DNA of 64,000 nucleotides from Timema cristinae. Lineage: Eukaryota > Arthropoda > Insecta > Phasmatodea > Timematidae. How positions within the stretch are numbered: position 1 is the stretch's first letter; each line of letters begins with the position of its first letter. Location of the stretch: positions 5,817,993-5,881,992 of the forward strand of contig JBCFYV010001001.1 of the NCBI GenBank assembly GCA_039000515.1. The letters are read 5' to 3'. Of this stretch, positions 35,251 through 46,834 are shown one piece after another. The notes under the pieces are model-generated. The model was not told where the DNA came from. It ran no database searches and saw nothing but the letters and a program-made list of their open reading frames with translations. A program made the position numbers and the translations under genes.

Positions 35251-35526
35251 TTATTATTATTAGCACCGCGTCTTACTAACCGTTTGGGTTATACGCACTT
35301 ACGCTAATGTGTAATGGTAGGGTGATTGTGAGATGAAATGAACGACCTACAGTTTAACGTGGAATCCGAACCACGGTGGAGGCCTGGCATTCCCCACATT
35401 CACAAGATGTCTTGTCAGAGGTGAAGGAAGGGTTTGGTAATCAGACAAATCTGTGCCGGTACCGAGGATTGAACCCGACCGCCAGCATAGAAGTCTGACA
35501 CCTTACCCCTAGACCACCAGGTCACC
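35251..35526 (-). repeat. SINE-A full-length copy
   Basis: Minus-strand copy with head (GGTGACCTGGTGGTCTAGGG, box B GGTTCAATCCTCGG), body, tail (ACCCAAACGGTTAGTAAGAC) and (AAT)n end at 35251-35263. No target-site duplication was obvious. Confidence 0.85.
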
Positions 35527-35794
35527 GACGCACCAAATTTACAATGTTTAGAAGCACATACTAATGTTTAGTTGTTTTCTCCCATAAAAGTGATTCTGGC
35601 ACAAGATTTAAAGCCCAATATTTACACACTGTTACAAAAAAAAGTTACTAGTGTTTGGTAGATAAACAGGTTTATTATTATTATGGTTTTATACAAGGGC
35701 ATACTTTTTTTTAGTATGAATATGTTGGAGTTATTTTTAATTAAGATGATGGCCATATTATGTATTTATTTTAAATGTGGCCTTTATGATCAAA

Positions 35795-36035
35795 CGAGTT
35801 TGACACCATGGTCTATGGTGTCAGTCCCACAATAAACTGGATTGTCAGTGACAGGGATATCAGGGTTTGAACCTCAATCCTCTTGTATCAAGGGTGTTTT
35901 CTTCCTAATTTGTTTCTCATTCTCCTTCTATGCAAAAGTGGATACATTTCTTCTCAAATTCTACCTTTACCATACTTATTACAACAACTTAGTTAAAGTA
36001 TGCGTACAACCTGAATGAGAATAAGACAGAGTGAA
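35795..36035 (+). repeat. SINE-B copy, diverged
   Basis: Head with ACCATGGTCTATGGTGTCAG, box B GGGTTTGAACCTC, body and a diverged tail (ACAACCTGAATGAGAATAAG). Confidence 0.6.
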
Positions 36036-37460
36036 AAAAATCTCTTTAAATTGACCCAGTGAGAAGCGACACGTCCTTGATGACATTTACCGCTGTGTCT
36101 GTTTTGCTACAGTTTAATTTACTGTACGTGCATTTTCCCAATGTCATTTGTCGGCTTGCTTCAAGCAATATTTCATTAATCTGGCTGTAGCTTAAGGGCA
36201 GTGAGTTACCCTGCTGCTGTCAATTAATCGTTAATTGTTGGGTGTTTGGATTATTGATCTGTCGTGGGGTCAGCCGACCCTCGTTTACTAACATAGCCGA
36301 ACCTAACAAACACTTGCACAGAGCCATGTTGTCTAATCATGCGACCACCCATTGTGGAGAAAGCGATGTCACCACCAATAGTATGGTCAGCCGACCAGAA
36401 GCTAAAGCTTGTCTTGTTAATTGCGAGGTTGGGATTCTAGTAAGTCAACCGCAATCTATAGTGCAGCGGTAACAATATGTTCAGGTGATTCTGGCTAACG
36501 ATCTGATGGTAATCAAGCGTTGCAGTCTTTGTGCGTTGGTGAGGTGTGATTAGTCACAGGGCAACAATAGCTTGAGGTACAAGGAGAATAAACATTGCAA
36601 AGACAAAACATGTTATAAACAGGTTCTGAATCGTTTACAAATATGTTTACTAACTAGTTGAGAAAGAAACGATTGCTATTACATATTTCAATAAGTTATA
36701 CATGACGAAGGATAGGGAAGGAAAATGTATCACAAAAATATATAAGTTTATTAAAAAAGTAAATAAAAAGAAATAAAATTACATGAGTGATAAGATTTTT
36801 TATTGAATTAATTAATTATAACTGTACTCAGTTATGGAGGTAGAAAAGATTAGGTACAACGAATTGGTATAATTACTTTGTCCACAAGGAACCAACAGAT
36901 GTTAGATCGGATATTTAGTTTAGTTTAATAACTCTAGAAATAGGGATATTCGCTCTTACTCAAATGATCAGTCTGACACGACTCGGCAAAAGTAAAAAGG
37001 TAGAATCAAGTTTTTAGGCAATATACAAACAAACAATCTAACAAGGCCAATACTAGTCTGAGAGGTCTAGTCAAGAAAAATAGTGAAACAATTGAGAAAA
37101 GAAACATAGCATCAAATTCTATATCTTTAGAGTTACTAAGGAGAATATAATTTGTATTAGCTTGTATCATCCCTCAAGGAGTTATAAAAAACTAAATAAT
37201 TATGTCCTATAAGAGGAGCTTCCACTATACAAATAATAGATGGCTAATAATCAGGTATATACACAGGAATTTAATATGGCCGGTCATTTCCTAATGAGTA
37301 CTCCCAGAGCAATCAATAGTAAATTTATTCATCTACCCATTACTAGGGCATACAATAGCTAATACCAACTATCTTTCAACACTAAGATAAATAAGGAGCC
37401 TGATGGAGCCGAGAAAAAGTATCATCCTCGCAGGCCACCACTTCACTCTAGCAGTGCTCC
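36036..37460. other. Region without recognised gene; fewer homopolymers than the flanks
   Basis: 36060-36600 is GC-richer and includes an open frame at 36242-36472 with no recognised domain. An AATAAA lies at 36586. It could be part of an unrecognised long element that also includes the minisatellite and hairpin array, but I have no boundary evidence. Confidence 0.35.
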
Positions 37461-38350
37461 AACAGGTTGTGCATCGTGAATAGCTACTAAACCAGGCTGT
37501 AATCGTGAATAGCTACTAAACCAGGCTGTAATCGTGAATAGCTACTAAACCAGGCTGTAATCGTGAATAGCTACTAAACCAGGCTGTAATCGTGAATAGC
37601 TACTAAACCAGGCTGTAATCGTGAATAGCTACTAAACCAGGCTGTAATCGTGAATAGCTACTAAACCAGGTTGTAATCGTGAATAGCTACTAAACCAGGC
37701 TGTAATCGTGAATAGCTACTAAACCAGGCTGTAATCGTGAATAGCTACTAAACCAGGCTGTAATCGTGAATAGCTACTAAACCAGGCTGTAATCATGAAT
37801 AGCTACTAAACCAGGCTGTAATCATGAATAGCTACTAAACCAGGCTGTAATCGTGAATAGCTACTAAACCAGGCTGTAATCGTGAATAGCTACTAAACCA
37901 GGCTGTAATCATGAATAGCTACTAAACCAGGCTGTAATCATGAATAGCTACTAAACCAGGCTGTAATCATGAATAGCTACTAAACCAGGCTGTAATCGTG
38001 AATAGCTACTAAACCAGGCTGTAATCATGAATAGCTACTAAACCAGGCTGTAATCATGAATAGCTACTAAACCAGGCTGTAATCGTGAATAGCTACTAAA
38101 CAGGCTGTAATCGTGAATAGCTACTAAACCAGGCTGTAATCATGAATAGCTACTAAACCAGGCTGTAATCGTGAATAGCTACTAAACCAGGCTGTAATCA
38201 TGAATAGCTACTAAACCAGGCTGTAATCGTGAATAGCTACTAAACCAGGCTGTAATCGTGAATAGCTACTAAACCAGGCTGTAATCGTGAATAGCTACTA
38301 AACCAGGCTGTAATCATGAATAGCTACTAAACCAGGCTGTAATCGTGAAT
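37461..38350. repeat. 29-bp minisatellite, 30 units
   Basis: The unit (core GTGAATAGCTACTAAACCAG) repeats from 37475 to 38343; 870 bp minus one base over 30 units means one unit is 28 bp (a C missing near 38100). Partial copies flank the array. One position is variable, ATCGTG or ATCATG: 21 G and 10 A among 31 readings, with the first eleven all G. One unit has GGTTG in place of GGCTG (near 37670). Confidence 0.97.
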
Positions 38351-38549
38351 GAAACTAGTCAATGACCTAACTAGGTCCAAGAAAATGGTGAATGAAATGA
38401 TTTTTGTCATAAAGAGATTCTAAACGAGATCACATCGTTTAGGGTGTCATAAAATATACCGATATCTTAAGGACTTATAAAAGGAGATCTAATTCATGGA
38501 CTCAGTATATTCAATCACCTATACATGTATAGAGCATAGAGCCCTCATA

Positions 38550-38800
38550 TTTAAACTATGCCTTATAGGCATAGGGAGATGATTGTCAGACTATCTGACC
38601 CAAGAAACTATGTCTGACGGACATATAAAATAAAGCAAGACATAACACCTAAAACTATGTCTGATGGACATAGATAGCAATGTCAGATAAACTGACATAA
38701 TACTCAAAGTCTAATCGACATAGAAAATAAAGCAAAGTATTCTAATATGTGAAACTATGTCTGAGGGACATAGACAGCAACGTCAGACATTCTGACATAA
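38550..38800. repeat. Array of short hairpins with five-base loops
   Basis: Eight short inverted repeats, each with a 5-base loop: 38556-38574, 38585-38599, 38609-38625, 38655-38673, 38680-38698, 38709-38719 (partly decayed), 38755-38773 and 38780-38798. Type 1 stems are CTATGTC/GACATAG, type 2 stems TGTCAG/CTGACA. Order and spacing (about +25 and +53 within a unit) repeat every 100 bp. The first type 1 stem is CTATGCC/GGCATAG, changed on both sides. Loops differ among copies. Confidence 0.85.
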
Positions 38801-39774
38801 TACTCAATATTCTCAGAAGAGGTTTCCTCTGCGATGTGGCGGTGAGACCGACGCCTGATACAGCGTGGCCACCAGTAGTCCTCATTGCTGAAGTTTTATG
38901 GAGTAGTTCCTTCTCTGTTGAATAAATACAATGGAATACAATAAAGTGACCCACGGGCAACCTGTTATATAGCAATAGAACATGGACAGGACATGGAGAT
39001 CTAAGGGGACAAAGGGGAGGGGGGGGGGGGAAGTTGCGAAATAAATCCACCTTTTCACTAGCGCTGTCAGCCAGAGTGACGAGCCGAGACAATGATCTTT
39101 CTTTTCTTCGACGTGCGAGGCCCTCGATCCAGACATAAAAATGCTCCCGACACCGAACTATTGAGATGGGGCAATGTACCTTGACACTTGGGCATTTCCC
39201 GGCAAAATCAATTCTGAGTGAGTCACCACCTGTCTCTTCTTATTGAAATAGATTAGTACTTATTATCTTGTTTTAATTGTCTTTGTGGAATTTTGATTGT
39301 AGATGTCATATTATATAACTGACATGCTACAATTCCAAGTGTCACATAACCAAACCAGTAACCAAAAATGAGTAATTTCAGTCACTGTGACACTTTAAAT
39401 GCTTCTTGATATAGTTTATTAATTAAGTCTGTGTTAACCCAAGATTTTCAATTTCAAATCAAATATTATTGAATAATTTAAAATGAAAATATTTAAAATC
39501 CAATTTGGACTTCTTATAACTAAGCTAATATGTTTAGAATGCAATTCAAATAGGATATTTTATAATTAATCTCTTTAGAATTCAATATGAATTGAATATT
39601 TTATAGTGAACATGTTCCAAATTCAATCCAAATTGAATGTTTTATAATGAACATCTTTAAAATATAATTTAAATTGAATGCTTTATAATGAACCTGAAAG
39701 TTAAATGACACACTTACATAAGTATGCCACCTATCCTTATCCTAGTTCTATCCAGTCCCCCTCATTACACTCCA
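38801..39774. other. No gene seen; poly-G run
   Basis: A poly-G run lies at about 39018-39030. The stretch 39470-39680 contains loosely repeated AATTGAATNTTTTATAATGA blocks of about 60 bp (near 39590, 39640 and 39680). Confidence 0.4.
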
Positions 39775-40140
39775 TCTCTTTCAGGTTCATTCTAATGTTA
39801 TCCTCTTGTCTAGGTCTTTCCAAGGTTCTAGAATCTCATATTCACACTGCATGTCCTGCCCTTTGCAATCTGTGATATTTGAATATCCAAATAGTGTCTT
39901 GTGATGAGTACAGGGTATGTAGCTCATCACTATGTGACCTTCTTCAACCCCCAGTAGCATCATCACTTTTCGAACCAAATATCTTCCTAAGCACCTTGTT
40001 TGTGCACACCCTAAATTTGTTCTCGCCATGTAAAGTGAGAGATCCTGTTTCACACTCATCGAGAACTGGTAAAATTATTGTTTTATATATGGTGAGTTTT
40101 ACATTCCTTAAAAGCAGGCGAGATGTCAACAATTTGCTGA
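39775..40140 (-). mobile_element. LINE 3' end remnant (reverse transcriptase C-terminus)
   Basis: The minus strand at 39944-40132 reads LLLRNVKLTIYKTIILPVLD, then NKVLRKIFGSKSDDATGG, the typical post-RT region of insect LINEs (YKTIILPVLYGCETW type; here GCETW is broken). The next block at 39780-39945 continues the homology only with frameshifts. Dead copy; no 5' part. Confidence 0.7.
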
Positions 40141-40162
40141 CCGAGTAATAGCTCTAATATTA

Positions 40163-40323
40163 TTATTTTTATTATTAGCACCGCGTCTTACTACCCGTTC
40201 GGGTTATACGCTCTTACGCTAATGTGTAATGGTAGGGTGATATGAGATGAAATGAAGGACCTACAGTTTAACGTGGAATCCGAACCACGGTGGAGGCCTG
40301 GCATTCCCACATTCACAAGATAA
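40163..40323 (-). repeat. SINE-A copy, 5'-truncated, with target-site duplication
   Basis: Minus-strand tail and part of the body (ends at ACAAGATA). AGCTCTAATATTA at 40150-40162 and 40324-40336 is a perfect 13-bp target-site duplication. The (AAT)n end abuts the left copy. Confidence 0.9.
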
Positions 40324-40336
40324 AGCTCTAATATTA

Positions 40337-40905
40337 ATGTTAAAACTGATAGTAAATAAATGTACTTAAAATTATAACAATAAATAATGAAAGACACATT
40401 TCAAAGCACATTTTTATTTACTAAAACAAAAAAATAATGTTTTTTTAAATTATAAAAGAAAAAACATTCTTGAACCCCCCCCCCCACACACCAAAAAAAA
40501 AGTTGCCCACATAAAATATTTGATAAAAATTCTTTGGTAAAAGGAACTTTATCTAGCTGTCATTGCCCAAATAAAATCAACTTTTACTATCAATTCCATT
40601 TTGTTTAAAAAAAAACTCTCAATTATATGAAATAACCAGAAACAATAAGGATAATGAATAGAAATCAACACAAACAAATATAATGAATAAATAAAAATTG
40701 ACACCTATGCAACATAGCATTCAAATCAATGCAAAACTGAATGTTACCAACATTTTAATATATTACAACGAAACACATTTCTTGCATCAGATATTTTATA
40801 AAGGTAAAGAAAGATCCCTAGTTACATTAATAGGTAGAACTTTGGCACAAATTTTTGATAGTATGTTCAATCTTACTGACTAGTTCATACATTCAATCTA
40901 ACCAC
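40337..40905. other. No gene seen; poly-C run
   Basis: AT-rich; C run at about 40476-40485. Confidence 0.4.
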
Positions 40906-40985
40906 CATCATCATCATCATCATCAACAACAACAACAACTGTTTCCAGCCTTTGGCCGGGTGAGTTTAGAAAAAATTCCTCCATC
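40906..40985 (-). repeat. T2 tail scrap with ATC/AAC repeats
   Basis: Plus strand reads (ATC)n, (AAC)n, then ACTGTTTCCAGCCTTTGGCC, the reverse complement of the tail shared by SINE-D and a LINE in this window. The minus-strand body beyond it is very short. Confidence 0.6.
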
Positions 40986-41330
40986 TTATGGAGGCCATGG
41001 AAATAAAGTTTGTGAGGAGAATGATATATGTCACGAGGAGAAACAGGATTAGGAATGAAGTTGTCTGGGAAAGAGTGGGAGAGAGAGTACATGAGATAGA
41101 AGAGGAAGCAAGACTGAGATGGTAAGATCAAGTAATGAGGATGTAAAGGAAAAAAAATAGTAAACTACCAAAAAGAATAGAGGAGATAAAGTATGTGAGA
41201 AAAATACCACAAAAGAGATTAAGAAAGAGATGGAAAGAGCAGATGGTAATAAGTGTGTGAGTGAGAGGAGAAGAATGGAAACAAATGAGGAGGAAAAATG
41301 GTGGAAAGCAAATTAATTTACTAAATATGT
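40986..41330 (+). mobile_element. Degenerate LINE 3' coding end (T2-tailed family)
   Basis: Plus strand resembles 52430-52780 and 52860-53160: GGAGGCCATGGAAATAAAGT, then ACATGAGATAGAAGAGGAAG and AGTGAGAGGAGAAGAATGGA. In the other copies this encodes an RLRWxGHVMRME-type LINE C-terminus; here the frame is broken. Ends near 41325 without an obvious tail. Confidence 0.55.
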
Positions 41331-43086
41331 CAAATTTGATTCCTTAAATTCTTACTGGTATCAAATTAATCTAGAATCTATCTTAATACCACAATTCTCG
41401 ATACCTCAATTCTTAGTTTTTGAATAACAAGAAATGAAAGTTCTGGTATTTAAGGCCCTTTTTATTTAATTTTAACATAATATGTTTTGAGGGGAAATTT
41501 CTGCGATTTCTGAAACTTACAATTCATAGTTCTAGAACAACATTTTGTTGGAAACCTTAAACAATATTATCATGACTATATCAACCAATTTAGCCTTTTT
41601 ATTGAAATTCTACTACAAAAACCCTGTAACACTTCAATAAAAGTATTAAACTCTATTATTTAACAATGCAAGTTTTGTAAAAAAAATGTGTAAGTTAACT
41701 TTTTTTTTTTTAGAACTATCAACTGTTGATTTTAGAAAGCACAGTAATTTTCCTACAAGAAATAAAATGGTCAAAATAATTCAAATAGTGTAGATGCAGT
41801 CAACAAAACGGTACGAATTGTGGTAGTTTCTCACTGTGTTCATTGTTAGTGCTTTTGCTGTTTCTGTATAGTACCAGCAAATGGTATATGTACTCAACAA
41901 GACTTTAGTGTTCTAGTGATCTTGCACAAATCAAAGATGACCGTATCAAGGTTTTTTTACTACAAACCTTTGTTATTTGTTTTAATACAAATATGTTATA
42001 ATACTGCATGAAATAAAAACACATTATTAACTAAGGTAGTTTTGTATCTTTTTAGTAAATATTGAACCCGTAGTTGCTTCAAACCTTAACTTGGCTAGGA
42101 AATACTATTAGCTTAAACTTGGTTTCGAAAAAATAATTTTGGCTATCATGAAAATATTAACAGCAAAAATATTAAATTTTCTATTGTAAGCTATACCACG
42201 GTGTAATAATGCAAGGTAAACTTGATATCTTACAGGGAAAAAAAAGAGTAAATTACAAATCAATATTCTTATGCAAAAAATTTGAAGTAAATAAAATGTA
42301 AGTTGTGATAATTTATCAGATTAAAATTAAAGATTTCAAACAATTGTGTAATAAAACATATTCTATGGTTATTTGTAATAAAGCACTAGGCTAAATCATG
42401 GTTAAAATTAGGAGGGATATCCAGCACACTTACCTTGGTACCTTGGAGTAGAGATTGTTTAGATAGAACACTAAAAAACATACCAACACATTTTTAAGAA
42501 CAAGCTTACACCGTCACAGACAACTCCATCTGGTCGAGAGAGTAGACTCACTCCAATATCACCAAGTAGATGTGCTGGCTAGTCCTCTTAAATAAAACAT
42601 ACTAAGTTATCTTAGTGTATAAAATTTATAAATAAGCATAATATGATTTATTTTCAATAATAGACCACTTAACCAAAAAAATATATTCAAACCCCAATTC
42701 AGATTCGAGAATATTTGGGTTTGCTTCTAATAAAAAAGTGGACTTTGTACACCCCTATTAATTATAAATAGGTTTTTGGCTAAAATATCAGTCTGTACCT
42801 ATATCAGTAAAATCTATAATCTTATACATGAGATAATGTACTGAAAAGAGTGTTTGTAACAAATAGACTAAAACAAAAATGGTTTTCACACTGAAAATAG
42901 CAAAGCTAACAATTAACACTGGTGCCATGGGACAAAGAGGTAATAGTTGTCTCTTACACTTTCTTATAACACTTGTATCAAAGTTTGTTAAATTAAAACT
43001 CTTCTGAAAGGAATGAGAAACATTAAAAACAACATCCTAAAAAAGCTTAATCAAACACATGTTATAATCTCTTTTTTTTTAAATTC
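41331..43086. other. No gene seen; hAT end fragment near 42690-42755
   Basis: TTTGTACACCCCTATTA at 42738-42754 matches the right end of hAT-like elements described below (reverse complement TAGGGGTGTAC), but no partner end was found. Otherwise AT-rich. Confidence 0.35.
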
Positions 43087-43350
43087 CGTTACTGTTTCCA
43101 GGCTGTGGTCTGGGTCAGTTTTTTTATTCAAGCCAAATATTTTCCGCTATCGCCTGGCTAGGTCTATCATAGCCTTATAATCTAACTCAAGACTAGGACG
43201 GGCACAATATCCAGTACCCAGCTGTTACTTTATCAATGTGAAAGGGTAAACCCACATTTCACCATGGATAAATTTTTCGGCCATGCTGGGAATCGAACTC
43301 GGGACCCTTATCTCAATAGACAGACATGCTACCAACTGAGCTAAGGTGTT
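43087..43350 (-). repeat. SINE-D copy (tRNA-derived, T2 tail)
   Basis: Minus strand: tRNA-like head CACCTTAGCTCAGTTGGTAG with box B GAGTTCGATTCCC, a body with GGGTTTACCCTTTCACATTG, and the 3' end AAACTGACCCAGACCACAGC. The whole unit matches 60111-60390. The head resembles a lysine or threonine type tRNA, which I cannot decide. Confidence 0.8.
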
Positions 43351-43699
43351 AGATAAGTTATGCTCTCTTTGATGTATAATTAATAGTACTAGCACATTTA
43401 ATTATTTATTTATTATATTAATACAATAAATATTTACTCATTGTATGTCACTCATGTAGGTTTCAAAACTATATGTACTCCCAAATAAGTTAAACAGATA
43501 AACCTTTAAACTGTAAATCAATTCTTAATCTAATATTAAAATTAATAAGTTCAACGAGCAAAAGATAAGCCACCACCTTCAGTGGCAAAGAATTAATGGA
43601 GGGTCAGAGGGTGGTAAAAAGGGTGGGGACAAATTCAAATATAATTTTTCCATGGCACAGATAAACCAAGAATGAATGTAATAAAACACAACATGTACT
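43351..43699. other. No gene seen
   Basis: AT-rich; nothing recognised. Confidence 0.35.
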
Positions 43700-43930
43700 A
43701 AGGCCTAGCTCTCGCAATAGACTGGACTGTGTATTACGAAGAGATTGCGGATTCGAATACTGGTAGAGTTTACTCAGGGAGGTTTTTTCTAAATTATTTC
43801 CCCACTCTCCCTCCAAGCAAATGCCAGTACAATTCCTTCAAATTAAATATTCTTCGTACCTAACACATTAGCATAATTATCTCATACATAGATAGCACAA
43901 ACAAGTCATAAGACACAATGACAAAAAATT
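43700..43930 (+). repeat. SINE-B copy
   Basis: CTCTCGCAATAGACTGGACT, box B-like GGATTCGAATACTGG, body GAGGTTTTTTCTAAATTATT and a decayed tail (ACAAACAAGTCATAAGACAC). Confidence 0.7.
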
Positions 43931-44329
43931 AGAAACATTCTTTAAAAAAAGATTAAAACCCACGTTGGAAATATATTGTGCAGTGTGCAAGAAACCACAA
44001 AAATAAACCTGATTAACTTGACAGTCAGTTCTCATAATCATTAAGATTTTAATAAAATATTATATTTTGATTAAATATTGAATCCTTTTTTATTATGTTA
44101 ATATCACAGCTATTAAGGCAGATACATAGTACATTTGAACCTAATTATATTATCCCTCGATAATATGATACTTTGTAGGGGTGTGCGAAGCTTTGAAACT
44201 TTGACATTTCTTCAAAACAGACATCAACCTCAACTTTATTTAGAAAAAATTCAGGCTTTGACTATTGAAAGTTAAAATAGCCGATTTATGGTAAATTATT
44301 GCCACTCTCAAGCTGTATTTATATGACTC

Positions 44330-44525
44330 ACTTCAGTGAGCCCGTGGTCTGAGCCGCTACTCTCGCAGTAGACGAGACTGTCAATGACAGGAAGATCAAG
44401 GTTCAAATAGTGGGTGAGTGTAATAAGGGCGGTCTTTCAAAAATGGCTTTCCACTCTCCCTCCACATAAACGAGGTACACTTCCTATATAGCATTCCTCC
44501 TCCCTAAAACCATTAGCATACGTGA
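44330..44525 (+). repeat. SINE-B copy inside hAT-like element
   Basis: Head (CACTTCAGTGAGCCCGTGGT, ACTCTCGCAGTAGACGAGAC), box B-like AGGTTCAAATAGTGG, body CTTTCCACTCTCCCTCCACA; most of the tail is lost after CATTAGCATACG. Confidence 0.7.
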
Positions 44526-44704
44526 GGGGGTCAGGATAAAAACATGATAAGCCTCATTTGACGAAAAAATGTTTTAGCAGTGATTTCTGGTAGCTTATAT
44601 CTTGGACTGCAAGTTGTTTTTATAACTAGGCATAACCTTGAGGATAACTAATATTGACAAACATTAATTTTATATATTTTGTATAGCTAGAATTACAGAT
44701 TTCA

Positions 44705-44850
44705 TTGAAGTGGGGAGGGAACGTGGAAAACCATTTTGGAAAATACGACCCTCATTACACCCAACCGAGATTCAAACCTCGATCTTCTTGTCATCAATAG
44801 TCTAGTCTTCGCGAGAGTAGTGCTTAGATCATGCTCAAACCAAAGAGAGT
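44705..44850 (-). repeat. SINE-B 5' half inside hAT-like element
   Basis: Minus-strand head and body (GAGATTCAAACCTCGATCTT on plus); no tail. Opposite in orientation to the SINE-B copy 200 bp away. Confidence 0.65.
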
Positions 44851-45055
44851 TGAAGTAATTGAATTGTAAATTGTGATCATATCTTGATTTATCAGTTTAA
44901 CGCAAAATATTACAAACAATTGTGCAATAAAACATTTTTTTGATCAGAAAACACTAACAAAAAAATTCACACTCCAATTCATCTTTGAGAATGTTTCATA
45001 TATTCAATTCGAGTTCATTTTGAAATGAAAAAAAAATGGACTTGGTACACCCCTA

Positions 45056-45929
45056 CTGCTTTGGCTATAATCCCCCTGAATAAAATAAAACTGGCTATGC
45101 CAGTCGATGCCCCACAGCATATCAATATATCAATATATTGGCCTATTTAATTAAAATAGTACCAGTGGAGATGATGCATATATATAGTGAAAACACAGTT
45201 TTAAAAATCAACAGGTAGTCAGACATATAAAATACTACTCTTCTGAGAGAACTGCATGGCTATTATTGGGAAAAAAATTGCCATTCGCTTGTTTTTGTGA
45301 GGTAAATCTTCTCTCAAATATACGACAAATTTTGCAACGCTGGTTCGTTAATGTTGCCAGTAGTTCCTTTTCACCCCAGCACACCACCTTCAGACATAAC
45401 TTAAAGCAAGGAGACTTGGCAACATCTAGCCGAGAAAAAGAGCAAAGATTGACAATTTTCTCCAGTTCTCTCAGCGCAGATAATGTATTCAGTGTCTATT
45501 TAAATATCAATATAAAGTTTGGTATATTTAAATATTGATTATTTCATAAACTTTTATACATTTAAAAATTGTTTCCTAAGATGCGCCGATATTATTAATT
45601 TAAATAATAAATGTTAGTTTGTAATTAAATTTTATATTAGAGATGGTATACTCAATATTCAATAAATTTGAGATTTGTAAAACTCTCAAAGAAGTTTTTC
45701 AAATACAATAATTATGAATATCTTGACTACAAATAACAATTTTAAGACATTGGTAAAATGAATTATATAGACTTGTGTGGTTGCGAGTGACAAATTTATA
45801 TCAATTTAATAAAAACAAAGTGTTCTCTCTGTTGTTTATGAGGTAATAGACATGACAAACATAATATTGTTTGTCAGTGTCCTTAAACATATATTTTATA
45901 CATTAAATTGTAAATAGTTAAAGAGTCAC
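45056..45929. other. No gene seen
   Basis: An open frame at 45266-45538 has no recognised domain. AT-rich otherwise. Confidence 0.35.
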
Positions 45930-46178
45930 CCGCATCGGTGTTGTAGTTGGCTCTAACGCACTAGATTCGTGTTGAGCTAGACTGCCGAGAACAGGGAGAT
46001 TGAGGTTCAAATCTCGGTCTGTTGAACTGGGGGTGGTTTTACCTATATGGTTTTCCACTCTCCCTCCACACCAGTGTGGGTTCACTTCCTATAATTTAAC
46101 CTTCCCAATTTTTAATTCATTAGTGTAATTAGTACTTAAGTGTATAACCTGAATGGGTAGTAAGCGGTGCCAAATTTA
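45930..46178 (+). repeat. SINE-B' full-length copy
   Basis: Head CATCGGTGTTGTAGTTGGCT, box B AGGTTCAAATCTCGG, body, and tail AACCTGAATGGGTAGTAAGC. It shares the distinctive head (GTAGTTGGCTxxAACGC, then CGTGTTGA) with 5316-5530. Confidence 0.8.
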
Positions 46179-46369
46179 AAAAAAGTTAAAGATTCGAGAT
46201 TCGGAAGAAAAATTTTAGATTTGGATTCGAGAAACGTAGGATTCAACCCTCTCTATTTGATAAAGTTTAATGAGAAATAGTAGGGGGCTGTCATAATATA
46301 AATAATAAAAGTAAAGTACTGCTTCCTCTAACTACCAAGGTAAGTGAAATTGATTTTGATCGTTTTATT

Positions 46370-46826
46370 TAGGGATCTGCGAGAACAATTTTTTCAATTC
46401 GAGACGATCTCTAAACAAGGATATAAAAAAGTAACGAGATACGAGAACAATACGAGAAAACGTCCTTTGAAAGTAAAAAACTAAAATATTATCTTTATTA
46501 AAGTAAATATATAGTTTATAGAGCTCCTTTTCGACATATGAGCTGGTGCTTGCTTTAGATTGTCTTATATATAGTTCATTCAAACACTTGAGATACCTGA
46601 TACACAATTTAAATGCAAATACTAAAATAGTGATAGGTCTTAATGAAGGTTGTTTGGGAAAGGGGGGAGGGAGGGAGATGCGGCCTATTTTTTGCTTACT
46701 ACGGTATTATAGGAAATAATAAATTCCCGGTTTGGTTTTATACTTTCTTAGGACCATTATTCGCTTTTTTTTATTTCTCAAATATTTGAAATTCATTTTT
46801 TAGCTTTTGAGTCTCGCACGTCCCTA
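46370..46826. mobile_element. hAT-like non-autonomous element
   Basis: Left end TAGGGATCTGCGAGAAC, right end (reverse complement) TAGGGACGTGCGAGACT. Flanks GTTTTATT (46362-46369) and GTTTTAAC (46827-46834) agree at 6 of 8 bases. No transposase frame. Confidence 0.6.
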
Positions 46827-46834
46827 GTTTTAAC

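Larger units (their letters stand above)
44176..45055. mobile_element. hAT-like element carrying two SINE-B insertions
   Basis: Left end TAGGGGTGTGCGAAGC, right end (reverse complement) TAGGGGTGTACCAAGT. Flanking 8-bp sequences ATACTTTG (44168-44175) and CTGCTTTG (45056-45063) agree at 6 of 8 bases, as expected of an old hAT target-site duplication. No transposase frame. SINE-B copies sit inside at 44330-44525 (+) and 44705-44850 (-). Confidence 0.65.

Noticed and set aside
36242..36472. Small protein-coding gene
   Set aside because: No recognised domain, no splice or start context, and length is within chance for this GC-richer patch.
37461..38350. CRISPR array
   Set aside because: The 29-bp repeats are directly adjacent with no unique spacers, and the genome is eukaryotic; it is a minisatellite.
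38550..38800. Hammerhead ribozyme satellite
   Set aside because: CTGATGG occurs, but the required CTGATGA and GAAA core elements are not in the right arrangement.
45266..45538. 90-codon open frame as a gene
   Set aside because: No family resemblance and no supporting context.
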